Shown piece by piece: positions 48,810 to 57,201 of a DNA stretch of 64,000 nt. The position numbers and the translations under genes were made by a program. Source of the stretch: a virus; IMG/VR virus record IMGVR_UViG_3300048999_000192, positions 1 through 64,000 of that record. One strand, 5' to 3'. The notes beneath the pieces were generated by a model. It saw only the letters and a list, made by a program, of their open reading frames with translations, was not told where the DNA came from and ran no database searches. Position 1 is the stretch's first letter; every line of letters begins with the position of its first letter.

Positions 48810-51800
48810 GCGACTTCGACTTCTCCCACGAGGAGATCAACACCGGAGGGACGAAGTACCCGACGAGGGTGCATCTGCGCGCCCACCACCCGGACGGCTC
48901 GGACGCCGGGTCGATGCACTACTTCCCGCCCAAGCGCAAGGGCAGCCCCGTCACGGTGGACACCCTGCCTCACGGTGACGACCGCGCCCGGGGAGCCGGG
49001 TCGGCCTTGCTGGATGAGATGGAGCGCCGCCACCCGGGCTCCCGCGTCGTCTACATGGACGAGCTCCACGAGAAGAACAAGCCGAAGCCGGGCGATCCGA
49101 ACTTCAACGCCAACCGCGACTACGGCCTGCCGACCGACTGGGAGCACCACTTCCCCAAGCTCCCCGGCCAGATCCACCGGGGGATGGGCGTCCGGCTGGA
49201 CAAGTACACCGCCGGGGACATCAACAGCGGGGACATGCCCTCGGGCGACCAGGCCAAGATCCTGCGCGGCGCGATCGAGAACGGCGGCCCCGGCGGCATG
49301 CACTGGTCGGCGGACGAGTCCAAGTCCCACCAGTTCGCTCACCGGAACGTCATCGACCCCCGTACGGACATCCCCGTGGTGCTGCACGCCCGTACGCCAG
49401 GGCTCAAGGACGTCGAGACGCGTCCTGACGTGCTGCGGAACAAGGGCGTCTGGCCGCACGACCACATCTCCGGCGACGCTGAGGTGCCGATCCGCAAGAA
49501 GCGGCCCGTCCACATCACCGGGATCTCCTGGCTCCCCGACGCCGACCACCCGGAGGCGGACGAGCACGGGTGGGTGCACCACACCTTCGCCGAGCCGCTG
49601 GTGCACAACGCGTCCCAGGGCTTGGCTCCAAGGATTCTGGGGAATACACTGGGTGAAAGCCACGAAAGGGGCCGTAATGAGCACCGAGCAGGGCGGGGGA
49701 AGCCTCGTCATCGTGTCCAGCCGGGAGCTGGCGACGATTCTGGCCGAGCGGGAGAGCTCGGGGGAGACGCCGGTGACGTGGGAGCAGGTCAAGCAGCAGA
49801 ACGGCCTGTGACCTTCCACCCTCAGGCGGCCAAGGAGTTCGGCAAGCTCGACGGGCAGACCAAGCGCCAGGTCCAGAAGACGATCGACGCGCTGTCCACC
49901 GGCCAGCCGACCCAGACCCACTACCTGGACGCCCCGCTGAAGGGCTGGCAGGGCACCAAGGCCTCGCGCGGCCACCGGATCGTCCACAAGGACACCGACG
50001 ACGGGGGCCTGCACATCGGCTACGTCGGCCTGCACGACTACGAGAAGGCCGAGCGCCGCCTGGGTGCCCGCGAGCCCTTCGAGTTCGAGTACGCCCGCAA
50101 CACGATCCCGGCCCCAAAGATGCCGGGCGACGTGTACGGCCAGGACATCGAGCCCCACGGCCGGTATATGACCGTGCGCTCCCAGCCGGGCAACTACGTC
50201 GACAACGAGCGCATGAAGTGGGAGTTCGGCCAGCACCGCTTCGAGAACCCGCTGCACCTGGACGCCGAGGGCTGGAAGCAGCACCTCTCCGACATGCACG
50301 GCGGCAAGACCGGCCGGGAGCTCTCGCAGGCCGTACGGGACGCCGGGCACGACGGCATCGTCACGCATGAGACCTGGCGCGGCCAGCGCACGCCTGGCGA
50401 GATCGTCGACCTGACCGGCTTCAAGCGGCGCAGCAGGCTGGCGCGTACGGCGGCCGACGATGATGACGACTACCGCATGCAGCACCGGCCGCCGGATGCC
50501 GACTTCGGGGCTCCGCATCACGATCTGACCCAGATCCTGCCGGACGACGTCTACACCCACCCGCAGTACTACGACCCGAACGGTCAGGGCGGTGACTGGC
50601 ACGACCGGAAGACGTTCCAGGACTCTTACCACCAGATCCAGCGGACGCGGGACAAGCCGGAAGCTAAGGTCAAGATCTACCGATCCCTCCCGGCCGAGTA
50701 CGCCCATCAGGGCTTCCGTCCCGGCGACTGGGTGAGCACCTCTCGCGACTATGCGATCGGGCACGGCAAGCACCACGCCGACTCCAAGCACGACTGGCCG
50801 GTCATCTCCACCTCGGTACCGGCCAAGCACCTGCAGACCAGCGGTGACGACCTGCGCGAGTGGGGCTACACCGGCCCGCACAAGGAGTGGCCCGCCGTCT
50901 CGCACAAGGGCGGCTATCACCAGGAGATCCGCCAGCGTGCCGACGGCACCATCGCGCCGGTGAAGCGCCGTGCGCCCAAGGAGGCCGCCGACCGGGCGCT
51001 GTTCACCGAGAAGCAGCCGGAGGACATGCGCAACCAGGGCGGCACCGACTGGGACCGCGTTCACCCCACCCTGCCGCCGACTGTGCACCGGGGCGCAGGC
51101 TTCCTGCTCTCGCCCAAGGACCACGCCTACGTCCATGACGCCTCGATCCCGGCGGCCGACCGCGCGCACCACCTGATCGGCCTGATGAAGGGCAAGGCCT
51201 ACTCCGGCGGCATCGGCAAGCACTGGAGTACCGACCCGTGGGTGGCGCATCACTTCGCGGCCAATGAGGCCGGGCGCAACAGCGACGCCTACGAGACCGA
51301 AGCGCCGGACTACAAGTGGGGCACCGACGATGACGGTGACCCGAAGTGGCGGCCCGCCACGATGGTCATGCTGCACGCCAAGACCCCGGCTCGTGCCGAC
51401 CTGGACGAGACCCACCACGACGTCTGGGGACGCGGCGTCGACTACGAGACCCACCACGAGAAGGAAACGCCGGTCATCGCCGGGCGGCCGGTCCACGTCA
51501 CCGGCATGTCCTGGGGTACCGAGGATGATCCCGCGCCGGATGATGACGGCGAGCCCCAGACGCTCTGGCAGCACCACGAGGACGACTACGACGGCCCGGC
51601 GGACCCGCCGCAGCACGCCTACCCGCATCGCCACACCTTCCCTGGCGGGCAGGCCCACACCGCGACCTGGGAGGACGAGACGTACGCGGGCTGGGAGCCG
51701 CACCAGCGCGCGGTCTCTGAGGCCCAGGAGGCCGTACGGGCCGAGCACCCGTACCTGACCGCGCCGCTGCCGGACTCCATGAGCGAGCGGGACGAGGAGC

Positions 51801-54604
51801 TCCGCAAGGTCCTGCGCCACGGCGGCCACCCGCGCGCCGACGACGCGTACGTCCACATCCACCGCGACCCGAACCGGAGCAGCTCCAACTCCGGCATCAG
51901 CCGGGAGACCGGCGCGCCCATCGTGAGCCTGCACCCGAGCCGGGCCGATCGCGGCACCATCACGCACGAGGCCGCGCACATCCTGAACGACCACGACCAC
52001 GGCAGGCAGGTCAACGAGGAGGCCCCGGACCACTACGTCCACGGGATCGGCTTCGCCCAGCACTACGCCCGCATGCTGCAGCCGTACGGGCCCCGCACGA
52101 CGCCGGGCGGCAACTACAAGCCCGGCGCGGGCGACCTGTTCCTGAACACCTACTACCGCTCGCTGGCCAAGCAGAACCGGGGCTTCGCCCACACCGCCGC
52201 CCGCGCCCTCCCGACCGACCGGATCTTCGGGCCGACGTACGGCCTGGACCATCGGCTGTTCAACGGCGAGGTGATCCGGCCGGAGGTGCGCAAGGCGGTC
52301 ATGGACCGGCTGGACGAGGTCTTCCGGGTGACCTCGGGCCTGCTCGACTGGTCCTCCTACATGCGCGTCTACCTGGCGGGCTCGGAGGCGAGCGAGTGGA
52401 CCAGCCCGACGCTGGAGGGCAACAACGACTTCGACACCTTGATCGGCGTCGACTACGACCAGGCGCGGGCGCACCGTGACGACAACTTCCTGACCATGAC
52501 CGACGGGGAGATCGACGACGTCCTGAACGACATCCTGCGCCAGTTCTACAACGACGAGGACTGGCAGGCCCCGTTCGGCGGCGTCTGGCACCTGACCGGC
52601 TACGTCAACCCGGACGCCTACGACATCCGGGACATCAAGCCGTACGCCGCCTATGACCTCTCGGACAGCCGCTGGGCAGTCAAGCCACCGCACCTGCCCT
52701 CCTGGGGCCCGGAGAGCTTCCCTGAGGGCCCCGCGCTCTGGCATGAGGCCTCGGCCGTCGCCGACTACATCGAGTCCATCCTGGAGCTCCCAGAGCCGTA
52801 CAGGACCCAGCAGGGCGGGGCGCTGTACGACCACCTGCACTCCGACCGGCACCGGGCGTTCGGGCCGAACGGCGAGGGCTGGTACGACCCGGGCAACGTC
52901 ATCGAGAAGTACCTGGACCAGCTCGGTCTGTGGGCCAAGCTCCTGCACCTGAAGAAGAACGCCGAGCACGGGGCCTACGACCCCGGTGAGCAGCCGATGC
53001 TGGAGGCGACGGCGCTGAGGGTCTATCACGGCACGTCGGCGGAGAACGCGGCCAAGATCAAGCACGAGGGCCTGACCTCACCGGTCTACGACGAGACCCA
53101 CAACACCCTGTCCGAGAGCCGGAGCCAGGCCCTGGAGCTGGCCCGGCGCCGGGGGCGTCAGGACCCGGCGGTCGTGGCCTTCGACGTGCCGGACGAGGCC
53201 GTCGGTGAGCACCTGCACCCGCCGTACGAGTACTGGGGTGGCAGCGGGGTGGCCAACACCTACGCCCTGCGCAAGCCGCTCCCGCCGCACTTCGTGGCCA
53301 CGGCCAAGGTGGCCAACTCCGACGGCGACGACTGGATGGAGTGCGACCAGGGGCACGAGCACTGGGGCACCAACGGGGCGGCCGGTCTGCTCCTCCGCCA
53401 CCACGACCCCGAGGACGGCAAGACCAGGTACCTGCTGCAGAAGCGCTCCCCGTGGGTCGACCACCCCGACACCTGGGGGATCCCCGGCGGCGCGCTCGGC
53501 CACGGGGAGCACCCGCTGAAGGGCGCGTTCCGCGAGGGGATCGAGGAGCTCGGCACCCTGCCGCCGGGCGTCCGCCGGAGCCACACCACCACCGACGACC
53601 ACGGCGGCTGGGCCTATCACACGGTGGTCGCCGACAGCCCGGAGCGCTTCGAACCCGGCGGCGGCCAGGACGACCATGAGAGCGACGGGCACGGCTGGTT
53701 CACGCACGGGGAGATGCAGGACCTGCCGCTGCACCCCGGCTTCGCCAAGAGCTGGGACCGCGTCCGCACGAGCCACCCGGGCAACAGCACGGTGCATGCG
53801 GCCAGCCACCACTGGATCGCCAACGAGCACAACCTGCGGGGGCCGGGGGAGCTCGAAGACGAGGACGAGGCCCCGGCGTACTTCCATGGTGACCGGGAGA
53901 GGCGCAACGGCCACTTCGATCGGGCCTGGGACCACCTGCGGCCGGAGCAGCACGAGAACATCCGGAAGAACCTGAAGGCGCTGTCCGCCAAGAAGATGAT
54001 CGTCGGCACCAACCATGCCGCCGAGATCTTCGACCACGGGCAGATGAAGACCCTGCACGAATACGATCCCCACGAGCGGACGGCGGGCTACCTCTTCGAC
54101 CGTAAGGCGCTGGAGCGCCACGTCCTCGGCGTGCCGGAGAGCACCAACCCCGACCAGCAGCCGATCTACGGGTCGATGCACGATGATCCGGTCGAGAACA
54201 ACTACGGCCGCTACAAGCTGGAGCTCAAGCCGCATGTGCGCGCCCGCGCCGGTGTCACCATGGGGGACTCGCTCAACGAGAAGCTCCGGGGTTACCACAT
54301 CGACCATGTGCCGCACCTCAGCCATGCGGAGATGAGGGAGATGGTCGAGCCCACCGAGCTGATCAACCTGGCCGAGAACGAGAAGCCCAAGTCCTACATG
54401 GAATTCCAGGTCCACGGCGGGATCGGGGTCCATGACATCGCGAAGCTGCACGTCCATGAGGATCACGGCAGGCCGCTGACAGAGAAGGATCACCAGGTGA
54501 TGGACAAGGCCCGCGATGCGGGGGTCGAGGTGGTCCACCACAAGCCGGACCCGAACTTCGGCCTGACGGATGATCAGGTCGCGACGCTGAGGGGGCACCG
54601 ATGA
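48806..54604 (+). CDS. Giant polyvalent protein (ART, RelE, metallopeptidase, NTase, Nudix)
   Basis: 1,932 residues from GTG 48806. Modules in order (residues approximate): GNAT-like segment DRARGAGSALLDEMERR (49-89); ART-like 119-245 (IHRGMG, HWSAD, DAEVP); RelE-like 335-425 (VTFHPQAAKEFGKLDGQTKR); ART-like 427-545 (DAGHDGIVTHE, EIVDLTGF); ART 555-695 (IYRSLP, WVSTSRDY); ART 741-908 (VHRGAG, HWSTD, EKETP); HExxH metallopeptidase THEAAH (1052-1057) with a later HGIGFAQHYARM; nucleotidyltransferase AGSEASEW...NDFDT (1191-1212); ART 1405-1502 (VYHGTSAENAAKI); Nudix box GGALGHGE...REGIEELG (1560-1583); C-terminal domain to 1932. The mix matches phage polyvalent proteins thought to enter the host with the DNA and alter host targets. 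Position after terminase fits packaging in the virion. Confidence 0.75.
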   Translation: MSDFDFSHEEINTGGTKYPTRVHLRAHHPDGSDAGSMHYFPPKRKGSPVTVDTLPHGDDRARGAGSALLDEMERRHPGSRVVYMDELHEKNKPKPGDPNFNANRDYGLPTDWEHHFPKLPGQIHRGMGVRLDKYTAGDINSGDMPSGDQAKILRGAIENGGPGGMHWSADESKSHQFAHRNVIDPRTDIPVVLHARTPGLKDVETRPDVLRNKGVWPHDHISGDAEVPIRKKRPVHITGISWLPDADHPEADEHGWVHHTFAEPLVHNASQGLAPRILGNTLGESHERGRNEHRAGRGKPRHRVQPGAGDDSGRAGELGGDAGDVGAGQAAERPVTFHPQAAKEFGKLDGQTKRQVQKTIDALSTGQPTQTHYLDAPLKGWQGTKASRGHRIVHKDTDDGGLHIGYVGLHDYEKAERRLGAREPFEFEYARNTIPAPKMPGDVYGQDIEPHGRYMTVRSQPGNYVDNERMKWEFGQHRFENPLHLDAEGWKQHLSDMHGGKTGRELSQAVRDAGHDGIVTHETWRGQRTPGEIVDLTGFKRRSRLARTAADDDDDYRMQHRPPDADFGAPHHDLTQILPDDVYTHPQYYDPNGQGGDWHDRKTFQDSYHQIQRTRDKPEAKVKIYRSLPAEYAHQGFRPGDWVSTSRDYAIGHGKHHADSKHDWPVISTSVPAKHLQTSGDDLREWGYTGPHKEWPAVSHKGGYHQEIRQRADGTIAPVKRRAPKEAADRALFTEKQPEDMRNQGGTDWDRVHPTLPPTVHRGAGFLLSPKDHAYVHDASIPAADRAHHLIGLMKGKAYSGGIGKHWSTDPWVAHHFAANEAGRNSDAYETEAPDYKWGTDDDGDPKWRPATMVMLHAKTPARADLDETHHDVWGRGVDYETHHEKETPVIAGRPVHVTGMSWGTEDDPAPDDDGEPQTLWQHHEDDYDGPADPPQHAYPHRHTFPGGQAHTATWEDETYAGWEPHQRAVSEAQEAVRAEHPYLTAPLPDSMSERDEELRKVLRHGGHPRADDAYVHIHRDPNRSSSNSGISRETGAPIVSLHPSRADRGTITHEAAHILNDHDHGRQVNEEAPDHYVHGIGFAQHYARMLQPYGPRTTPGGNYKPGAGDLFLNTYYRSLAKQNRGFAHTAARALPTDRIFGPTYGLDHRLFNGEVIRPEVRKAVMDRLDEVFRVTSGLLDWSSYMRVYLAGSEASEWTSPTLEGNNDFDTLIGVDYDQARAHRDDNFLTMTDGEIDDVLNDILRQFYNDEDWQAPFGGVWHLTGYVNPDAYDIRDIKPYAAYDLSDSRWAVKPPHLPSWGPESFPEGPALWHEASAVADYIESILELPEPYRTQQGGALYDHLHSDRHRAFGPNGEGWYDPGNVIEKYLDQLGLWAKLLHLKKNAEHGAYDPGEQPMLEATALRVYHGTSAENAAKIKHEGLTSPVYDETHNTLSESRSQALELARRRGRQDPAVVAFDVPDEAVGEHLHPPYEYWGGSGVANTYALRKPLPPHFVATAKVANSDGDDWMECDQGHEHWGTNGAAGLLLRHHDPEDGKTRYLLQKRSPWVDHPDTWGIPGGALGHGEHPLKGAFREGIEELGTLPPGVRRSHTTTDDHGGWAYHTVVADSPERFEPGGGQDDHESDGHGWFTHGEMQDLPLHPGFAKSWDRVRTSHPGNSTVHAASHHWIANEHNLRGPGELEDEDEAPAYFHGDRERRNGHFDRAWDHLRPEQHENIRKNLKALSAKKMIVGTNHAAEIFDHGQMKTLHEYDPHERTAGYLFDRKALERHVLGVPESTNPDQQPIYGSMHDDPVENNYGRYKLELKPHVRARAGVTMGDSLNEKLRGYHIDHVPHLSHAEMREMVEPTELINLAENEKPKSYMEFQVHGGIGVHDIAKLHVHEDHGRPLTEKDHQVMDKARDAGVEVVHHKPDPNFGLTDDQVATLRGHR
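49622..49650 (+). promoter_or_regulatory. Shared operator-promoter inside the giant gene
   Basis: -35 TTGGCT (49622-49627), spacer CCAAGGATTCTGGGGAA (17), -10 TACACT (49645-49650), then AGCCACGAAAGGGG before ATG 49677. A copy of the shared promoter inside coding sequence suggests a transcript starting at the RelE-like part. Confidence 0.7.
49677..49811 (+). CDS. Nested antitoxin-like small ORF
   Basis: 44 residues from ATG 49677, in a different frame from the giant gene, with AAAGGGGCC upstream and its own promoter copy. The TGA overlaps a GTG (49808) that begins the RelE-like domain, the classic antitoxin-toxin arrangement. Sequence has SSRELATILAERESSGETPV. The giant-gene frame across this stretch is low complexity. 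Antitoxin role is inference from layout. Confidence 0.5.
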   Translation: MSTEQGGGSLVIVSSRELATILAERESSGETPVTWEQVKQQNGL

Positions 54605-56028
54605 GGATGGATCTCGGCGGCGGCCGGTTCGCTGACGTCCCGGACGGGGCCAGCCATCGCAGCCTGATCAAGGTGATCAGCCCGGACGGCGTCCACGAGG
54701 TGTCCTGGGGCGGTCTGCAGGGCCTGTCCAACGGGGAGCTACCCGCCCGCCGGACGCCCAAGACGGCCGACTACCACCTGCAGCACCGGGCGCCGGACGA
54801 GGAGTCCGGCAAGCCCCTGCACCACTACGAGGGCGGCGACGGGGATGAGCACGTCGACATCTACCGGGCCGTCCCTCACGATGTCCGGCACATCGAGCAC
54901 GACTCGTGGATCACCACCAACCCCGAGTACGCCCACCAGCACGCCCAGCAGTACGACGGGTCGGAATCCTGGCCGGTGCTGCATGCCAGCGTGCCCAAGA
55001 AGCACCTGTACTGGGACGAGAACGACCCGAATGAGCACGGCTACCAGGGGCCGGACATTCCCGAGGCCGACGTGCACGACGAGGAACACGGCGTCATCTC
55101 ACGGGACGAGCACGATGAGGCGCACCCGCAGCCGAGCGAGGAGGAGGCCGAGCGCGGCGGAGAGCACTTCCACGGCACCGCCGTGCACCTGCCACCGAGG
55201 GCGCACCAGATCGTCCACAACCCGAAGAAGCCCATGGACGTACGGGCGCGCGTGCTACTGGGTCACCTGCCCAAGGAGGTCCAGCACAACTCCGGGGGCC
55301 CGTGGGAAGAGGACGCCGACGACGCCGAGCTGGAGTCGATGAGCCAGGCCGACGACATGGGCCCGCACCCTGAGCACGGCACCCCACCGACGCAGGTCGT
55401 GGTGCACGGCAGTCCGTACGGCAGCAAACCGCACGGCATCTCCTGGGCGGACTCGGCCAAGGAGCCGCTGGTCTTCCACCGCGACTACGCGCACCACACG
55501 TTCGGCGGCAAGACGGCCAAGACTGCGGTGGACGCCACTGGCTCGATGATGGTCGCCTTCGTCCCGCCGAAGAACGTGATCGACCACCTCGTGCAGGAGG
55601 GCGGCGAGACGGCCGACGAGCTCCACATCACCCTGCTCTACCTGGGCAAGGAGTCGGCGTTCACGCCCAAGCAGGTCGCCCAGCTCCCCACCCTGGTGAG
55701 CCAGTGGGCCAAGGGCCAGCACCCGATGCAGGCCAACACCCAGGGTGCGGGCACGTTCATCAGCAAGGACAACCACAAGAACAGCCACGTCATGTGGGCC
55801 TCGGTGAACATCCCCGGGGTGACGCGGGCCCACGACGGCCTGGTGGACTTCCTGCGCGGCCACGGCCTGACAATCAAGGAGGATTTCGGGTACATCCCGC
55901 ATATAACCCTGAAGTATGACAAGTATCACGTCCGGTTCCTGCCCAAGGTCGAGCCCATGACCTGGGACATCACGCAGGTCTGGTTCTGCCGGGGCGATGA
56001 GTGGACACCGTACGTGCTAGGACGTTGA
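54601..56028 (+). CDS. ART plus 2H phosphoesterase protein
   Basis: 475 residues from ATG 54601 (ATGA with the giant gene). N-terminal ART-like domain (DIYRAVPHDVRHIEHDSWIT; TNPEYA...; about 90-190), an acidic linker, and a C-terminal 2H phosphoesterase with two H-x-T motifs, LHITLLYLG (about 341) and PHITLKYD (about 433). 2H enzymes open 2',3'- or 1'',2''-cyclic phosphates, including ADP-ribose cyclic phosphate and RNA ends. Together with ART and Nudix upstream, a nucleotide/ADP-ribose theme is likely. Confidence 0.75.
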   Translation: MRMDLGGGRFADVPDGASHRSLIKVISPDGVHEVSWGGLQGLSNGELPARRTPKTADYHLQHRAPDEESGKPLHHYEGGDGDEHVDIYRAVPHDVRHIEHDSWITTNPEYAHQHAQQYDGSESWPVLHASVPKKHLYWDENDPNEHGYQGPDIPEADVHDEEHGVISRDEHDEAHPQPSEEEAERGGEHFHGTAVHLPPRAHQIVHNPKKPMDVRARVLLGHLPKEVQHNSGGPWEEDADDAELESMSQADDMGPHPEHGTPPTQVVVHGSPYGSKPHGISWADSAKEPLVFHRDYAHHTFGGKTAKTAVDATGSMMVAFVPPKNVIDHLVQEGGETADELHITLLYLGKESAFTPKQVAQLPTLVSQWAKGQHPMQANTQGAGTFISKDNHKNSHVMWASVNIPGVTRAHDGLVDFLRGHGLTIKEDFGYIPHITLKYDKYHVRFLPKVEPMTWDITQVWFCRGDEWTPYVLGR

Positions 56029-56052
56029 CTCCAAGGTTTCTTGGGGTACCTT
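56025..56052 (+). promoter_or_regulatory. Shared operator-promoter
   Basis: -35 TTGACT (56025-56030) overlaps the upstream stop; spacer CCAAGGTTTCTTGGGG (16), -10 TACCTT (56047-56052). A strong copy with a canonical TTGACT. Confidence 0.8.
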
Positions 56053-56107
56053 GGAGTCAAGAGGGACTGCCATATCAGACAGACCCGACAGTCTCAAGGA
56101 GATCCCG

Positions 56108-56575
56108 ATGAGAGATGGCACCAAGATCGCCCTGTTGGTCGGCATTCCGCTGGTCGCCTACGGGGGTGTCGTCGGCTCCATCGTGCTGAAGCACCACGTC
56201 GACACGATGTATCGCGAGCAGGGCATCGATCAGGCCGACAAGACCACCAACGGCTGGATCACCGCGATCGGGGTCTTCCTCATCCTCGCGATCACCATCG
56301 CCACCGTGGTGCTCGCGATCCGGATCTCCCGCTGGCTGGCCCGCCGGACCCTCCAGTTCGAGGCCTCCATCGCTCACCTGGACCCTGAAGACCAGCTCGC
56401 CGCCCGCCGTCGGCGCAACGCCGTTCAGGCCGCGCTGATCGTGGGAGGCTCCATCGCCGCGCACGAGCTCATGAAGCACCGCGAGCGGATGGCGGCCGAG
56501 GACCTGGAGCGCACCCGCGAGCGGAACGACGACATCACCCGCCAGTCGCACCACTACTACGAGGACATGCGTTGA
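56108..56575 (+). CDS. Membrane protein
   Basis: 155 residues from ATG 56108. Two transmembrane helices (KIALLVGIPLVAYGGVVGSIV and AIGVFLILAITIATVVLAI), then a basic cytoplasmic tail (RRRRNAVQAALI; charged end). First gene of the right-arm cassettes. Unknown role. Confidence 0.7.
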   Translation: MRDGTKIALLVGIPLVAYGGVVGSIVLKHHVDTMYREQGIDQADKTTNGWITAIGVFLILAITIATVVLAIRISRWLARRTLQFEASIAHLDPEDQLAARRRRNAVQAALIVGGSIAAHELMKHRERMAAEDLERTRERNDDITRQSHHYYEDMR

Positions 56576-56775
56576 GGCTTCCGAAGTTCCCCGAGCGATC
56601 CTGCCGCGAGCACGTCGAGGGCAACGGGCAGATCGGGCTGTGCAGCGTGATCTCGGGTCACCCGGGTCCCTGTGGCTCCCTGACCATCCCGGGCTCCATC
56701 AAGCGGCGGGACGCCTGGGAGGCCGACAATCCGGACTGGGAGAATGGGCTGGCTGAGCACGATCCGTTCGTGTGA
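56572..56775 (+). CDS. Small Cys-containing protein
   Basis: 67 residues from TTG 56572, TTGA coupling. CREHVEGNGQIGLCSVISGH-PGPC has three Cys and His spaced for metal binding. Unknown. Confidence 0.55.
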   Translation: MRLPKFPERSCREHVEGNGQIGLCSVISGHPGPCGSLTIPGSIKRRDAWEADNPDWENGLAEHDPFV

Positions 56776-56784
56776 TGCCTTTTC

Positions 56785-56816
56785 TTGCCGGATACTCCCA
56801 GAATCCTCGGTAGAGC
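56785..56816 (+). promoter_or_regulatory. Shared operator-promoter (bldC-like gene)
   Basis: TTGCCG (56785-56790), GATACTCCCAGAATCCTCGG, TAGAGC (56811-56816). Right-half palindrome and -10 match; spacing of the -35-like box is longer (20). Confidence 0.6.
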
Positions 56817-56869
56817 TGCTACGGTTAGTCCCTAGATACCTCCTCATATCGAAGGAAAAGGGGACAACC

Positions 56870-57064
56870 ATGCCCAAGCCCGTGGAGACCGAAGCCCTGC
56901 TCACCCCCGCCGAGGTCGCGAGCATGTTCCGCGTCGACCCCAAGACGGTCACCCGGTGGGCCAAGGCCGGGAAGCTGACTTCAATCCGCACCCTGGGCGG
57001 CCACCGCCGCTACAAGGAGGCGGAGGTCCGCGCACTCCTGGGCGGGCTCCCGGCGCAGGCCTGA
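56870..57064 (+). CDS. bldC: BldC-like MerR-type regulator
   Basis: 64 residues from ATG 56870 (GAAGGAAAAGGGG upstream). LLTPAEVASMFRVDPKTVTR then WAKAGKLTSIRTLGGHRRYK is, from memory, nearly identical to the Streptomyces BldC core. BldC is a small winged-HTH that binds as head-to-tail oligomers and delays development in Streptomyces. A phage copy could reprogram host developmental genes or act at phage repeats. Single-gene unit with promoter and terminator. Confidence 0.85.
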   Translation: MPKPVETEALLTPAEVASMFRVDPKTVTRWAKAGKLTSIRTLGGHRRYKEAEVRALLGGLPAQA

Positions 57065-57081
57065 GCCTCTCCCGCTCGACC

Positions 57082-57127
57082 CGAGCCCCCGCCCTCACCG
57101 GCGGGGGCTCGATCATTTTAAAATGAT
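57082..57127 (+). terminator. Terminator followed by AT palindrome
   Basis: Perfect 12-bp stem CGAGCCCCCGCC/GGCGGGGGCTCG with a 6-nt loop, then a perfect 16-bp AT palindrome ATCATTTTAAAATGAT (57112-57127). The palindrome could supply the T-tract on either strand. Confidence 0.85.
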
Positions 57128-57139
57128 GGCTGGAATCGC

Positions 57140-57168
57140 TTCCCTCCCCAGAATCCTTGGAGTAGAGT
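57140..57168 (+). promoter_or_regulatory. Shared operator-promoter with 5' hairpin leader
   Basis: -35 TTCCCT (57140-57145), spacer CCCCAGAATCCTTGGAG (17), -10 TAGAGT (57163-57168), then leader hairpin GTGGCG-TTAT-CGCCAC (57168-57183) and CAACGAGGAGGA before GTG 57202. A type example of the cassette. Confidence 0.85.
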
Positions 57169-57201
57169 GGCGTTATCGCCACCAACGAGGAGGAAAACCC
57201 C

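Noticed and set aside
48431-53065. A 1,544-codon minus-strand open frame opposite the giant protein
   Set aside because: Same shadow effect. The plus-strand frame carries recognisable domain motifs (HExxH, Nudix box, ART signatures), and the minus-strand product is low-complexity.
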